Positions 1 through 8,321 of a DNA stretch of 64,000 nucleotides are shown here, piece by piece (positions within the stretch are counted from its first letter, which is position 1; every line of letters begins with the position of its first letter). The notes beneath the pieces are model-generated. The model had not been told where the DNA came from. It ran no database searches and saw only the letters and a program-made list of their open reading frames with translations. The stretch spans positions 1,364,001 to 1,428,000 of the forward strand of contig OZ244055.1 in assembly GCA_965214975.1 (NCBI GenBank), in the 5' to 3' direction. Source of the stretch: JAJEBT01 sp965214975 (GTDB lineage: Bacteria; Pseudomonadota; Alphaproteobacteria; MPNO01; UBA830). The translations under genes and the position numbers were made by a program.

Positions 1-741
1 TTCATCACCAGCGATCCGCACCAGCCGATGGCCGAGGCCGCGGGCGCCCTGTTCTCGCGCTGGTCCCGGGAAAACTTCTTCAAGTGCATGCGCGACCAGT
101 TCAACCTCGACGCCCTGCCAACCTGCGAACTCGAACCGCTCGATCCCGGCACCCTGGTCGTCAACCCGGCCTGGCGGACCCATGACAAGGCGAGCCGCGG
201 CATCCGGCGCCAGCTCGCCCGTCTGCGCGGCCGCCTCGCCGACGCCGCCGCGAAAAACAGGCCGACGGCAGCTCCCGAAAGCGGGATCGCCGAGCTCCAG
301 CGCGCTCTCGAAACCGCCAGGGCCAGCCGCGGCGGCACGCCAACCCGCTGCCGGGCCGGCGACCTCGACGAGGACCGGCGGCTCGACGCCCTGCCGTCAC
401 GCGAACGCCTCGTCCTCGACATCGTCCGCATGATCGCCTACCGCGCCGAAGCGCGCATGACGTTTTCCGTCATACGGGCCCAGGGCAGGAAACCCCATCC
501 CCGGAAACTGCTCCGCGCCCTCATGCCCGCCGACGCCGACATCCTGCCCGACCCCGCCGACGGCGTCCTCCGCGTCCGCATCCTCGGCCTCGCGAACGAC
601 GCCTGCGACCGCCACCTCGAAGCTCTCCTGAGCGAACTCAACGCCACCGGAACCGTCTTCCCCGGAGCCGCCCTCCGCATGGCCTGCGAGGTCGGCAAGA
701 CCCCGGAACCCGCGCAATCCGCGTCAACCCGAATTGGATGA
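1..741 (+). CDS. Putative DDE-type transposase, C-terminal part (cut by window edge)
   Basis: The reading frame is open from base 1, so the N-terminus lies outside the window; about 246 residues are visible. The segment SRWSRENFFKCMRDQF, the later VVNPAWR, and the C-terminal NATGTVFPGAALRMACEV match what I recall of a family of putative transposases whose C-terminal region reads ARWxQENFFKYMREH and NATETVFPGTDLRL. The D/E catalytic core would lie upstream and cannot be checked. It probably moves or moved an insertion element. No terminal inverted repeat is identified. It ends two bases from a truncated, frameshifted minus-strand gene, consistent with this being an insertion boundary. Confidence 0.65.
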   Translation, partial: FITSDPHQPMAEAAGALFSRWSRENFFKCMRDQFNLDALPTCELEPLDPGTLVVNPAWRTHDKASRGIRRQLARLRGRLADAAAKNRPTAAPESGIAELQRALETARASRGGTPTRCRAGDLDEDRRLDALPSRERLVLDIVRMIAYRAEARMTFSVIRAQGRKPHPRKLLRALMPADADILPDPADGVLRVRILGLANDACDRHLEALLSELNATGTVFPGAALRMACEVGKTPEPAQSASTRIG

Positions 742-743
742 GG

Positions 744-1103
744 TCAGGAGGTCTGCACCTGTTCCCGGGCGGGAACATCGAGATCGCGCACTGGTACATA
801 CGCCATAGCTGACAAGCATTGGAATGAGGCGCCGTCCGGCATTTGCCTCACCGGACCGGCGCAGTCGCGCCACACAGCTTTCGAGCTGATGGATCCCGGA
901 ACGGACGAAGCGGATCCGTTCGACCTCACCTCGACGACGAGCGCATAGGTGCCACCGTGGCAGGCAAAGCCGACCAGCTCATCGACACCGTGGTCGTTGC
1001 CGATTTCTGGTTCATGCTCGACCCACTCGACATCCACGCTCGGCACGCTACCAAGCAGGTCGCGAATCGCCTCCACGGCGCGGATCTCCAACTCTTTCAC
1101 CAT
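744..1103 (-). pseudogene. Frameshifted remnant, possible PD-(D/E)xK-like protein
   Basis: From the ATG at 1103 the frame gives a sensible protein (MVKELEIRAVEAIRDLL, then YALVVEVRSNG) that degenerates after about 65 residues. A neighbouring frame near 880-890 continues with QLESCVARLRRSGEANAGRR and LIPMLVS, so a base has been gained or lost there. The YALVVEVRSNG strand resembles the E-x-K core strand of restriction-endonuclease-like folds, but that is inference. The gene then stops where the transposase begins. It lies 77 bp downstream of the three-gene capsid/DUF262 operon on the same strand and may once have belonged to the same defence cluster. Function unknown. Confidence 0.45.
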
Positions 1104-1180
1104 ATCATCAATTTTCAATGTTCGATGAATACAGGTTTTCGGTGAAAATTGGGCGGTGAAGTTCCGGCTAGCGCACGGCT

Positions 1181-2161
1181 TCATTGCGGCAAGACGCAGT
1201 GGTCCTTGAACAGGCCCACGACGATGCGGCCTTGTTGAGGCCAAGACGAATCCCCCGACCGGTAGTCGTGCCGAAAGTGAATCCGGTCCACGTGCGGTTG
1301 CAGTTTCACGTGCCACCAGAACACCTTGTCCTCTCCACGGTAACGTCGCGTGCGATCCCGCTTCGACGGTCGATGCCTCTTGGTGCGCCCGTTTTCGTCC
1401 GAGGTCTTCGAACCGATCCGCGCCGACAACATTCCCGGCAGATCCTGCAGGTTCACGGTAAGACACTCATGGAAGCACGCCGCACCGTGATCGTTGAGGC
1501 CAGCCAGACAGCGAACGAGTTCGCTCCGCACAGCAATGTACGGTCGGCTGAAATCCCCCAGACCGCTCCAGACATCATCCGCCCATTCGAGTGCCGGAAA
1601 CGCGGACGTCGCAAGACGCTCGAACATCGCTTCGTCCGCGTTTTCCAGTTCCATGACCGACCGGAAGAAGGCGAGGTGCTGGAACTCGTCGGTCACGAAA
1701 AAAATCTCGTCGGTGACCCTTCCCACGGTAACAGGCACCTTGCCTCTCGGCACGCCGCTTAGAGGCAGCGGCAGAACCGCGACATGTCGTCGTTCCGCGC
1801 GATGGGCGTGCGCCCAAGCCACGCCCGGAGCGAAGCGAACGTTCCCACCGTATTCGGCATCGTATTCAACCAGCCCGCAATCGTCGAAATCAGCGGTCTG
1901 GTCCAAGGCCAAATAGAGCTGCTGAATCAGGTCATGACACAATTGCAGAGGGCATTCCTTCTCAAACAACACAGAATAAAGTGATAAATTGTCTCCAAGA
2001 TCAGTTTTGTAGTATTCCCCGTGCTTGACGACCTTTTCATTCCTCTCCCCAGCCACGTCAATCCGTTCCAGAAGATCACGAATCGCATTGGATACCGCAT
2101 CCGGGTTTGCTTCGGCCACTTTCGACCAGGATCCTTCGTCAAGCACGAACCGGGCAGTCAC
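1181..2161 (-). CDS. Uncharacterised third component of the capsid-DUF262/ATPase operon
   Basis: A 326-residue protein that I do not recognise. The GTG start at 2161 was chosen because it overlaps the TGA of the upstream ATPase as GTGA, the same coupling used between the first two genes of the operon. The protein looks soluble, with no signal peptide or membrane segment. It begins VTARFVLDEGSWSKV, has an acidic helical first third (PLQLCHDLIQQLYLALDQT), a basic patch (RTKRHRPSKRDRTRRYRG) and ends HVDRIHFRHDY then GRIVVGLFKDHCVLP. The ending, with conserved-looking His and Asp residues, could be a catalytic or nucleic-acid-binding module, but this is guesswork. Composition is sensible throughout and G+C is lower than the chromosome around it. 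Its position makes it the effector, adaptor or immunity candidate of the system. Confidence 0.75.
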   Translation of the reverse strand: MTARFVLDEGSWSKVAEANPDAVSNAIRDLLERIDVAGERNEKVVKHGEYYKTDLGDNLSLYSVLFEKECPLQLCHDLIQQLYLALDQTADFDDCGLVEYDAEYGGNVRFAPGVAWAHAHRAERRHVAVLPLPLSGVPRGKVPVTVGRVTDEIFFVTDEFQHLAFFRSVMELENADEAMFERLATSAFPALEWADDVWSGLGDFSRPYIAVRSELVRCLAGLNDHGAACFHECLTVNLQDLPGMLSARIGSKTSDENGRTKRHRPSKRDRTRRYRGEDKVFWWHVKLQPHVDRIHFRHDYRSGDSSWPQQGRIVVGLFKDHCVLPQ

Positions 2162-3294
2162 GGCTTGCGTCGCTTCGTGGAGGCCAAAACCGCAAGATCG
2201 GCTTGCGTTTGATCGAAAAACCCGGTGGGCCAGGCGGAGAGCTGACCGGTTTGATTGATCTCCATCGACTGGAGAATCTGGCCTGTGTCGTCTTCTGCCC
2301 GAAGAAAGTGGATCACGGCCCGATCCGGGAGAAGTGCGGTCGTGCCCTCGGCGACCGCCACCCGGATGCCGTTCAGCACGTGGTCGCTGTGCGTCTCGAG
2401 GAAAACCTGCACGCCATCCGCCGCAACCCGTGCCAGAAAGCCGCCGATCGCCGATTGTCCGGCCGGGTGCAGGTGAGCCTCCGGATTCTCCACAAGGAGC
2501 AACCCGCCGACTTCCGCGCGCAAGGCGGCGACGACGATCGGCAGCGCGTACGAGACACCGAAGCCGGCGTTCGGTGCGCGCGTCCACTCCGTCCGGAAAC
2601 CGGGTGTCTTGAAGCGCAGGTGGGTAACCGACGTGTTGGGAATCCTGTTGGCGACAATCTGGGTCGGACGGACGATTTTCGTCATCCAGCTCTCGGTCTG
2701 GTGGAGCAGATCGGCCGACTGCGTTTCGGTCGAGGATCTCTCGGTTCGGCCGCTTCTGACCTGCGACCGACCACATGACGCTAGCACCTGCGCCACGAAC
2801 TCGCCTCGCGGACCCACATCAAGTTCGGCGAAATTCGCGGCACTGGCGCCGAGGACGTCGCGGGGCCCCAGACGTTCCGCGCAAAGATAGCTGAACCGAG
2901 GAGCCGCTCCGGCCAACGCCCCCGGACAGTCGTCGGGTTCGGGTCTGTCAACCACGATCGCGTTCAGCGCGCGGGCATCATCGCTGCCGACGGCACGAAA
3001 CGACCAACGCCGGTTCGTGCCGCCGGAATCTCGCACTTCAACCGCAGCCAGATCCTCCTCGCCGGCTTCGTGATGGACGATGTCCCCGGCACCGCCCAGT
3101 TCCAGCGTGTCCACGCCATTCAACTCGACATGGTTTCGGCGAGGTGGCCGCGCCATTTGCCGAGCCAGCAGGAGCGCATGAATGACCGAGGTCTTGCCGG
3201 CGCCGTTGGCGCCTGTCAAAACCGTAAGCGCTTCAGTCTTCAAGGTCAGCTCGCGAAAGCGTTTGAAGTTTTCCAGACGGATTCCGGCGATCAC
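2158..3294 (-). CDS. AAA family ATPase with C-terminal DUF3696
   Basis: 378 residues. Walker A GANGAGKT is at 28-35, the signature-like NAGFGVSYALPIV at 242-254, Walker B LLLVENPEAHLHP at 265-277 and a switch region FLETHSDHVLNGIR at 298-311. The C-terminus carries the DUF3696 hallmark WPTGFFDQ at 355-362. This is the SMC/RecF/OLD-like AAA_15/AAA_21 architecture, expected to bind and hydrolyse ATP while dimerising on a partner. There is no TOPRIM nuclease domain, so it is not an OLD nuclease; cleavage, if any, would come from a partner. Its ATG overlaps the stop of the capsid-DUF262 gene by 4 bp, and its own stop overlaps the next start, implying coupled translation and a shared complex. Such ATPases recur in anti-phage operons. 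Confidence 0.93.
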   Translation of the reverse strand: MIAGIRLENFKRFRELTLKTEALTVLTGANGAGKTSVIHALLLARQMARPPRRNHVELNGVDTLELGGAGDIVHHEAGEEDLAAVEVRDSGGTNRRWSFRAVGSDDARALNAIVVDRPEPDDCPGALAGAAPRFSYLCAERLGPRDVLGASAANFAELDVGPRGEFVAQVLASCGRSQVRSGRTERSSTETQSADLLHQTESWMTKIVRPTQIVANRIPNTSVTHLRFKTPGFRTEWTRAPNAGFGVSYALPIVVAALRAEVGGLLLVENPEAHLHPAGQSAIGGFLARVAADGVQVFLETHSDHVLNGIRVAVAEGTTALLPDRAVIHFLRAEDDTGQILQSMEINQTGQLSAWPTGFFDQTQADLAVLASTKRRKP

Positions 3295-5357
3295 CGAACC
3301 ACCTCCCGCACCAGTTCGCGAACCTTGTCCAGCCGGGTCCGGACACTGCGAATGTTCCCCGTGCTGCTGGTTATCGAATTATCGAACTCGGAGTCGTCAT
3401 TCATCATGTCCCGGGCCCGGTTCCTCAGATTCTCCGATGCGTTCCGGATGGCCGATTCCTCGTAGTCGGCCAGCACGGTTCCCCAACTTTCGAACAGCGC
3501 GCGGTTGATCGGACTCTTGCGGGTTGCGTCCCGCGGCCACTTGCGAAAGGCGTGGTCGCCGAACACCGCGTAACCGTTGGTCATCCCGCGCACGAAATCG
3601 TTTCGAAGACCGTCAAGATCCTCTTCGGCAAGATCATCCAGTCGATTTGTCACGAAACCGAGAAAATCGTTGAAGCTGTCATGCTCCGAATAGTCGTCCG
3701 AGGTGAACAGGCGGAAGGCGACGAAGCGCAGAGCCAGTTCCCGGTCCGCCATCCGCGGGTGGTCGTTGAGCGCTCCGCCCGTAGCCGTGACGAAGCTCTC
3801 GTCGCCGACCAGCTCCTTCAGGAATTCCCGGGATCGCGTCTTGCTCATGCAATGGCGGATCTCCTGGGCACTCAGCGAAGTTCCGCCGGTGTTGATTCTC
3901 CGGAAAATATCGAACTTCACCCGGTACGGAGTCTGCGGGTCGATGACATGGACGACAAACTGGGCGCTGCCGAGGCGACGGCGAAACGGCGGCGCCAGGT
4001 CTTCATACCCCTGACCTGTCAGGTCGTGGAGGTAGGTCAAGTCTCCCAGCTTGACTTCCGGGTTCGTCAAATACCGGTAGACCGTCGTCAACCGCTGAAC
4101 CCCGTCGACGACCTGAAGTCTATTGGCGCTGTCCTCGTTGAAGTAGAACGATGGAAGGGGGATGCCCAACAACAGCGACTCGATCAACCCCGAACGCTGC
4201 CGCTCCTTCCACACGTAATGACGCTGAAAATCAGGCGCCAGATCGATGTCCCCCTCCTTGATCATGTCCACCACCTGGCGCAACGAGTAGTGCTTCGTGT
4301 GGATCCGGATTTTCTCCGGATCCCAGGGCTCGGGATCTCCGGGTTCCGGCGAATCGTCGACTTCAAGCTCGACCCCCGTCGGGCGGCTCTCGAAATGCTC
4401 CTCGTGGATTTCTTCCGGGCGCTGTGATGGAACTGAGGCGACGACTTCGAGTCGACAAACCCAGCTCTGGTTCAGGATCTCGCAGGCGAAACCGAACCTT
4501 GCCCGGACGAGTCCGCCGGCAAAGGGCGCCTCGGTGGGCTGCACGATGCTTGAATCGTCGCCCTCGGATCCACACGGTCCCGTGAAACCGAAGGAGTCGC
4601 GCGCCAGCATCAGCACGGGATACACGTCGAACCGCTTTTGGCTGAGATCGTCGGGATCGCCCGACGTCCGGTGCGCGGTCGAATCCGTCAACGCGCCGGC
4701 GCCTCGGAACGGACCGAATTCCGACGAGGTGACGAACCGGACGTTCCCGAACGAGCCAAGTTCCCCCGAGTAGGCTCTTTTTCTTCCCGGCAGATCGTAC
4801 TCGCTTGCCGGGACGAAGGCGTCGTGTGTGCCTGCATCGAGATCGTGGATTTCGAGATCGCGGATTTCGGGTTCAAGGTCGGTATGGCAGAGGACGATAT
4901 ACGACCCTCCGTCGGCAAAATCCTGTCCGAACCGACGGCCCTTCCGGCGGTGCATCTCCGCGACCATCGCGCGAATCCCGCCCGGCGTAATTCTGGAAGT
5001 CCTGTCCACCGCGTTCCGGGCGGTCTTGCCGCCAGCGTACCGGACATTGGTTCCCGTCCGCAGCACGTCGTAGGCCAACTCGTCGAGCATTCCCCCGATC
5101 TTGCTGCCCTGCCAAGCCGCGATTTCCTCCAGATCGGTTTCGCGGGGCATCCCGGTCTCGTCTTCATGCGGCTGGACGGGAACGTCGACCGTGTCGTCCG
5201 CCCAGTGGCGCCTGAACCTCGCGAAGCCCTTCTTGCCTCTCGGTCTCGTCTCCCTCCTCGCAAATTGACGCAGAACGTTTGCCGAAAGCGCCTGCTGCAT
5301 CAAGATGGAGGAATACTCCGCCCATCTTTCTTCATCACTGATGCTGCCGGTGTTCAT
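3291..5357 (-). CDS. N4-gp56-like major capsid domain fused to DUF262
   Basis: 688 residues in one unbroken frame. Residues about 1-308 align by eye to N4-gp56 family phage major capsid proteins (HK97 fold): LRTGTNVRYAGG (99-110), an IVLCHTDLEPEIRDL block (154-168), FVPASEY (181-187), SGELGSFGNVRFV (197-209), DVYPVLMLARDSFG (244-257) and the C-terminal EILNQSWVCRLEVVASV (293-309). The region between RFRR (47-50) and the TGTNVRYA block is shorter than I recall for true capsids, perhaps by some 30 residues in the E-loop area. An acidic, proline-rich linker (309-348) leads into DUF262: APDFQRHYVW (374-383), IPLPSFYFNED (399-409) and VVDGVQRLTTVYRYL (416-430). The DGxQR NTP-binding motif is intact. 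No DUF1524 HNH nuclease follows. Start: the ATG is preceded by GGGAGAG. Confidence 0.88.
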   Translation of the reverse strand: MNTGSISDEERWAEYSSILMQQALSANVLRQFARRETRPRGKKGFARFRRHWADDTVDVPVQPHEDETGMPRETDLEEIAAWQGSKIGGMLDELAYDVLRTGTNVRYAGGKTARNAVDRTSRITPGGIRAMVAEMHRRKGRRFGQDFADGGSYIVLCHTDLEPEIRDLEIHDLDAGTHDAFVPASEYDLPGRKRAYSGELGSFGNVRFVTSSEFGPFRGAGALTDSTAHRTSGDPDDLSQKRFDVYPVLMLARDSFGFTGPCGSEGDDSSIVQPTEAPFAGGLVRARFGFACEILNQSWVCRLEVVASVPSQRPEEIHEEHFESRPTGVELEVDDSPEPGDPEPWDPEKIRIHTKHYSLRQVVDMIKEGDIDLAPDFQRHYVWKERQRSGLIESLLLGIPLPSFYFNEDSANRLQVVDGVQRLTTVYRYLTNPEVKLGDLTYLHDLTGQGYEDLAPPFRRRLGSAQFVVHVIDPQTPYRVKFDIFRRINTGGTSLSAQEIRHCMSKTRSREFLKELVGDESFVTATGGALNDHPRMADRELALRFVAFRLFTSDDYSEHDSFNDFLGFVTNRLDDLAEEDLDGLRNDFVRGMTNGYAVFGDHAFRKWPRDATRKSPINRALFESWGTVLADYEESAIRNASENLRNRARDMMNDDSEFDNSITSSTGNIRSVRTRLDKVRELVREVVR

Positions 5358-5728
5358 GAATCATCTCTCCCGAGCCACCTTGAAAATTCCGCATTCGAGG
5401 GAATTTTTTGCCGCGGCCGGCGAATTTTCCCGGCAATCGGGACCGCTCCGTGATTCTGTCGAGTTTCCAGGAACATTGACAGAAGGAGCAGCCCCATGGC
5501 GCCAATGCGGACATTGTACTAGTCTTGGAATCACGTTCAAGCCGACCTGTTCCCGTGGCTCGAGAAAGAGGCCGGACCGCTTGGCGAGAGGCATCGGCAC
5601 CTCGCGGCGGTTCCCGGGTTCGCGCCCGTCGAAAGCCTTTGCGACCAAGAGCTTTCCAAGTTCCTCAACCGGATACCGGATTTTTCTCATGTCCTTCACG
5701 AGCCAGGGAGCCCGACAGCGGCGAGCGC
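5358..5728. other. Intergenic region upstream of the capsid-DUF262 operon
   Basis: No recognisable gene. It must hold the minus-strand promoter of the capsid-DUF262 operon; the 5390-5480 part is AT-richer than its surroundings, with runs such as gggaattttttg, but I cannot fix -35/-10 boxes. A minus-strand frame from the ATG at 5690 to a stop at 5361 would encode about 109 residues beginning MRKIRYPVEELGKLL. The first half looks protein-like and the second does not, so it may be a remnant or chance. Confidence 0.4.
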
Positions 5729-6475
5729 TCACTCTCCCGTCGCCAACTTCCAGATCAGCCTGACTTCCATCAAGCCGATGACCCCGACGATCATGAGCTT
5801 GAACGCCAGCGGGCTGATCCTCGAGGCCATGCGCATGCCGAGCGGCACGAAGACCGCCACGGGGATGATCGCGAGAAGCCCCTGGACGACGCGCTCGGCG
5901 TCGTACAGGCCGGCAATCCCCACGGCGACGACCTGCATCCCGGAAATCGACATGAACAGAAGCGAGATCGCGAAAACGTAGGTTTCCTTCACGAACCCCA
6001 GCGCGTACCCCCAGGTGCCGATGAACGGCCCGGACATCCCTGTCGCCCCCTGGCAGATTCCCGCGGCGCCGGCGATCAGCGGCGAGAACACCTTCGCCGC
6101 CCTCCCGGTCACCTCGATCTTGAGATCGAACGCCGCGGTGACCAGGAACACCGCGATCCAGAACGCGAGCAGAGCGGTGAGCAGGCGCTCGTCGATGGTC
6201 GCCAGCACCCAGGTGCCGACGCCGACGCAGACCGCGGCCGACACCAGCGACCAGAACACCGGCGGCATCTCGCGCATGCGGTGCCGCCACGTCCAGACCA
6301 CCTGCAGATTGGCGAAGGCCACCGGGATCGTCGCCACGACGATGGCGTGCTGAACCCCGAAGAACGCCGACAGGATGGCGATCGCGACCGCGGGCAGGCC
6401 GAGCCCGGTCAGGCCCTTGGCGAAGGAGCCAAAGGCCAGCGCGGCGACGATGACGATCACGGATTCGACCGTCAC
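5729..6475 (-). CDS. TauE/SafE family sulfite/organosulfur exporter (second of pair)
   Basis: About 248 residues, almost entirely hydrophobic with roughly eight membrane segments. It carries the family's two glycine-rich repeats: FAKGLTGLGLP near the N-terminus and ICQGATGMSGPF in the middle. TauE/SafE proteins move sulfite, sulfoacetate or other small anions across the inner membrane. The GTG at 6475 was chosen because it overlaps the stop of the preceding paralogue (GTGA). The second exporter and a beta-hydroxyacid dehydrogenase upstream suggest a small operon handling an organic acid or sulfonate. The substrate cannot be read from sequence. Confidence 0.85.
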   Translation of the reverse strand: MTVESVIVIVAALAFGSFAKGLTGLGLPAVAIAILSAFFGVQHAIVVATIPVAFANLQVVWTWRHRMREMPPVFWSLVSAAVCVGVGTWVLATIDERLLTALLAFWIAVFLVTAAFDLKIEVTGRAAKVFSPLIAGAAGICQGATGMSGPFIGTWGYALGFVKETYVFAISLLFMSISGMQVVAVGIAGLYDAERVVQGLLAIIPVAVFVPLGMRMASRISPLAFKLMIVGVIGLMEVRLIWKLATGE

Positions 6476-7227
6476 AGGCCGAGACCTTCCTGGAGAAGCT
6501 TGATTTCCATGAGGACGATCATCGCCACCACCACGACGTTGAAGACCTTGAGACTGACGACCGCTCTCGCGCGCATGCCGGCGTAGAGGAACGCGGCCAT
6601 CGGCACCAGCACGAGCAGACTCTCCGCGACACGCGGCCAGGTCAGCAGGCCGAAGGCGATCATCAGCCCCGTCTGGAACAGGTGGAACGTGCCGAACAGA
6701 AGCGCGTTGTGGAAGACGAAGGCTTCCTTGCCCGGACGGAACGAGAAGATCAGGGTCGAGAACAGCGGACCGGAAACGCCCGTGGCGCCCTGCGCGAACC
6801 CGCCGCAAAGGCTGGCGGCGACGGTGACGGCCCGCCCCGTCCGCCCCGCCAGCCGGAACGAGGGGTTGACCAGCAGCAGAATCAGGAAGACCCCGACCGT
6901 GCCCGCCAGAAACAGCAGAACCGTGCGGTTTCCGGCAATCGACAGGAACAGCACCCCGAAGGCGATCATCAGGACCGCGGGAATCATCATGTCGTAGCGC
7001 GGCGCCATCTCTCCGGCCGCATGCCGGGTGCTCCAGACAAGCCAGCCGTTGGAGACGAGGCCGGGAATCTGCATGACCGCCACCGCGTGCTCGGCGCCGA
7101 GGAAGCCCGCCAGAAACGGCGTCGCCACCAGCGGAAGCCCGACACCCGTCAGCCCCTTGACGAAGGCCCCGGCGGCGATTCCGAAGACGATGACCGCCAG
7201 CGCGTGAAAATCCAGGAAAACCTCCAC
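6472..7227 (-). CDS. TauE/SafE family sulfite/organosulfur exporter (first of pair)
   Basis: 251 residues, polytopic, with the repeats FVKGLTGVGLPLVATP and FAQGATGVSGPLFST. It is a paralogue of the gene immediately downstream, with which it shares a 4-bp overlap. The family consists of inner-membrane anion exporters. Two adjacent TauE/SafE genes may form a heteromeric transporter or serve two related anions; the sequence does not decide. It lies 25 bp downstream of the dehydrogenase, so one transcript is likely. Confidence 0.85.
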   Translation of the reverse strand: MEVFLDFHALAVIVFGIAAGAFVKGLTGVGLPLVATPFLAGFLGAEHAVAVMQIPGLVSNGWLVWSTRHAAGEMAPRYDMMIPAVLMIAFGVLFLSIAGNRTVLLFLAGTVGVFLILLLVNPSFRLAGRTGRAVTVAASLCGGFAQGATGVSGPLFSTLIFSFRPGKEAFVFHNALLFGTFHLFQTGLMIAFGLLTWPRVAESLLVLVPMAAFLYAGMRARAVVSLKVFNVVVVAMIVLMEIKLLQEGLGL

Positions 7228-7252
7228 GGCGGCGCTCCCGAAGGCGGCCGGC

Positions 7253-8185
7253 TCACAACCCGTCGGGCACGTCGGCGTTCTCGGACGCGAGCTCCAGCCC
7301 CGAGGCCTCCGCCTGGAGCGACAGCAGCGTCGCGAAGTCCCGCCCGCCGTAGCCGTGGCCGATCAGCGCCTGCACGATCTGCCGGGCGGCGGACGCCACG
7401 GGCATGGGCACGCCCCGGTCTTTCGCGGCGGCCAGACCGAGGTCGAGATCCTTCAGCAGGAGTTCGGGCGTGAAGGTCACCGAGTAATCGAGATTCACGA
7501 GGGCCGGAGTCTTGTATCTCGAGAACATCGATCCCATCACGCTGTTGTTGAGGAACTCGAGAAACGCCTGGCGCGAGACGCCCGCCTTCTCCGCCAGGAC
7601 CGTGATTTCGGCCATGTTCTGGATGACCACGCCGAGAAACACGTTGTGGCAGATCTTCACGAAACGGGCGAGTTCGCCCTCGCCGACATAGGAGGATCCC
7701 CGTCCCATCGCGTCGAGATACGGCACGGCCTCGTCGTAGATCTCCCGCGGCCCCGACACCGCGAAGGACAACAGGCCCGCCTTCACGACCTTGGCGTTGC
7801 CGGACACCGGAGCGGCCAGCATCGCCGTTCCTCCGGCGGCCGCGATCTCGCGCACCCTCGCGGACGTGGCGCCGTCGATGGACGTGCAGTCGATCAGGAT
7901 CCGCGGCCCGTCGCCGCCCGCGAGCAGGCCGTTCTCCCCGGTCGTCACGGCCGCGAAATCGTCCGGCCCCGCCACGATCGTGAACACGATGTCCCGCCCC
8001 GCCAGTTCGGACGGCGCGGCCACGATCGTCGCGCCGTCGTCGGCGAGCGGTTCCGCTTTCGCGCGCGTGCGGTTCCAGACGGCGACATCCGCGCCGGCCT
8101 TCGCGAGACGCCTCGCCATGGCGAACCCCATGCGCCCCGCGCCGATCCACCCGACGGTGTTTTTCGCAAGATCCGGTCCTGTCAT
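7253..8185 (-). CDS. NAD(P)-dependent oxidoreductase, 3-hydroxyisobutyrate dehydrogenase family
   Basis: 310 residues from the ATG at 8185; longer upstream extensions have poor protein character. The Rossmann motif VGWIGAGRMGFAMARRL is at the N-terminus, the substrate-binding APVSGNAKVVKAG follows the usual DAPVSGG position, and the catalytic lysine lies in ARFVKICHNVFLG (equivalent of GxxxKxxNN). The family oxidises 3-hydroxy acids (3-hydroxyisobutyrate, tartronate semialdehyde, glyoxylate). Together with the exporter pair it suggests small hydroxy- or sulfo-acid metabolism. Exact substrate unknown. Confidence 0.88.
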   Translation of the reverse strand: MTGPDLAKNTVGWIGAGRMGFAMARRLAKAGADVAVWNRTRAKAEPLADDGATIVAAPSELAGRDIVFTIVAGPDDFAAVTTGENGLLAGGDGPRILIDCTSIDGATSARVREIAAAGGTAMLAAPVSGNAKVVKAGLLSFAVSGPREIYDEAVPYLDAMGRGSSYVGEGELARFVKICHNVFLGVVIQNMAEITVLAEKAGVSRQAFLEFLNNSVMGSMFSRYKTPALVNLDYSVTFTPELLLKDLDLGLAAAKDRGVPMPVASAARQIVQALIGHGYGGRDFATLLSLQAEASGLELASENADVPDGL

Positions 8186-8321
8186 TCCCCGTTCTCCCGT
8201 GACATAAGAAATACGATTTAGGACTGCAAATTCAACATTCTGAAAAGGATTCCCGCCAAACGACATCAACTCCGGTCACGCGTTTCCCGGTCGCCAGACC
8301 GGTTGAACCGCCCCGAAACGG

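Noticed and set aside
3291..5357. Prophage structural gene
   Set aside because: Capsid similarity suggested a prophage, but no terminase, portal, tail, integrase or lysis gene is present within the window, and the capsid is joined to DUF262.
3291..5357. Assembly chimera of a phage capsid gene and a DUF262 gene
   Set aside because: The frame is continuous across a natural-looking acidic linker and start/stop overlaps continue through the operon. I cannot fully exclude it without reads.
5361..5690. A 109-residue minus-strand ORF just upstream of the capsid-DUF262 gene
   Set aside because: Only its first half is protein-like; the rest looks non-coding and no family is recognised. Mentioned in the intergenic entry only.
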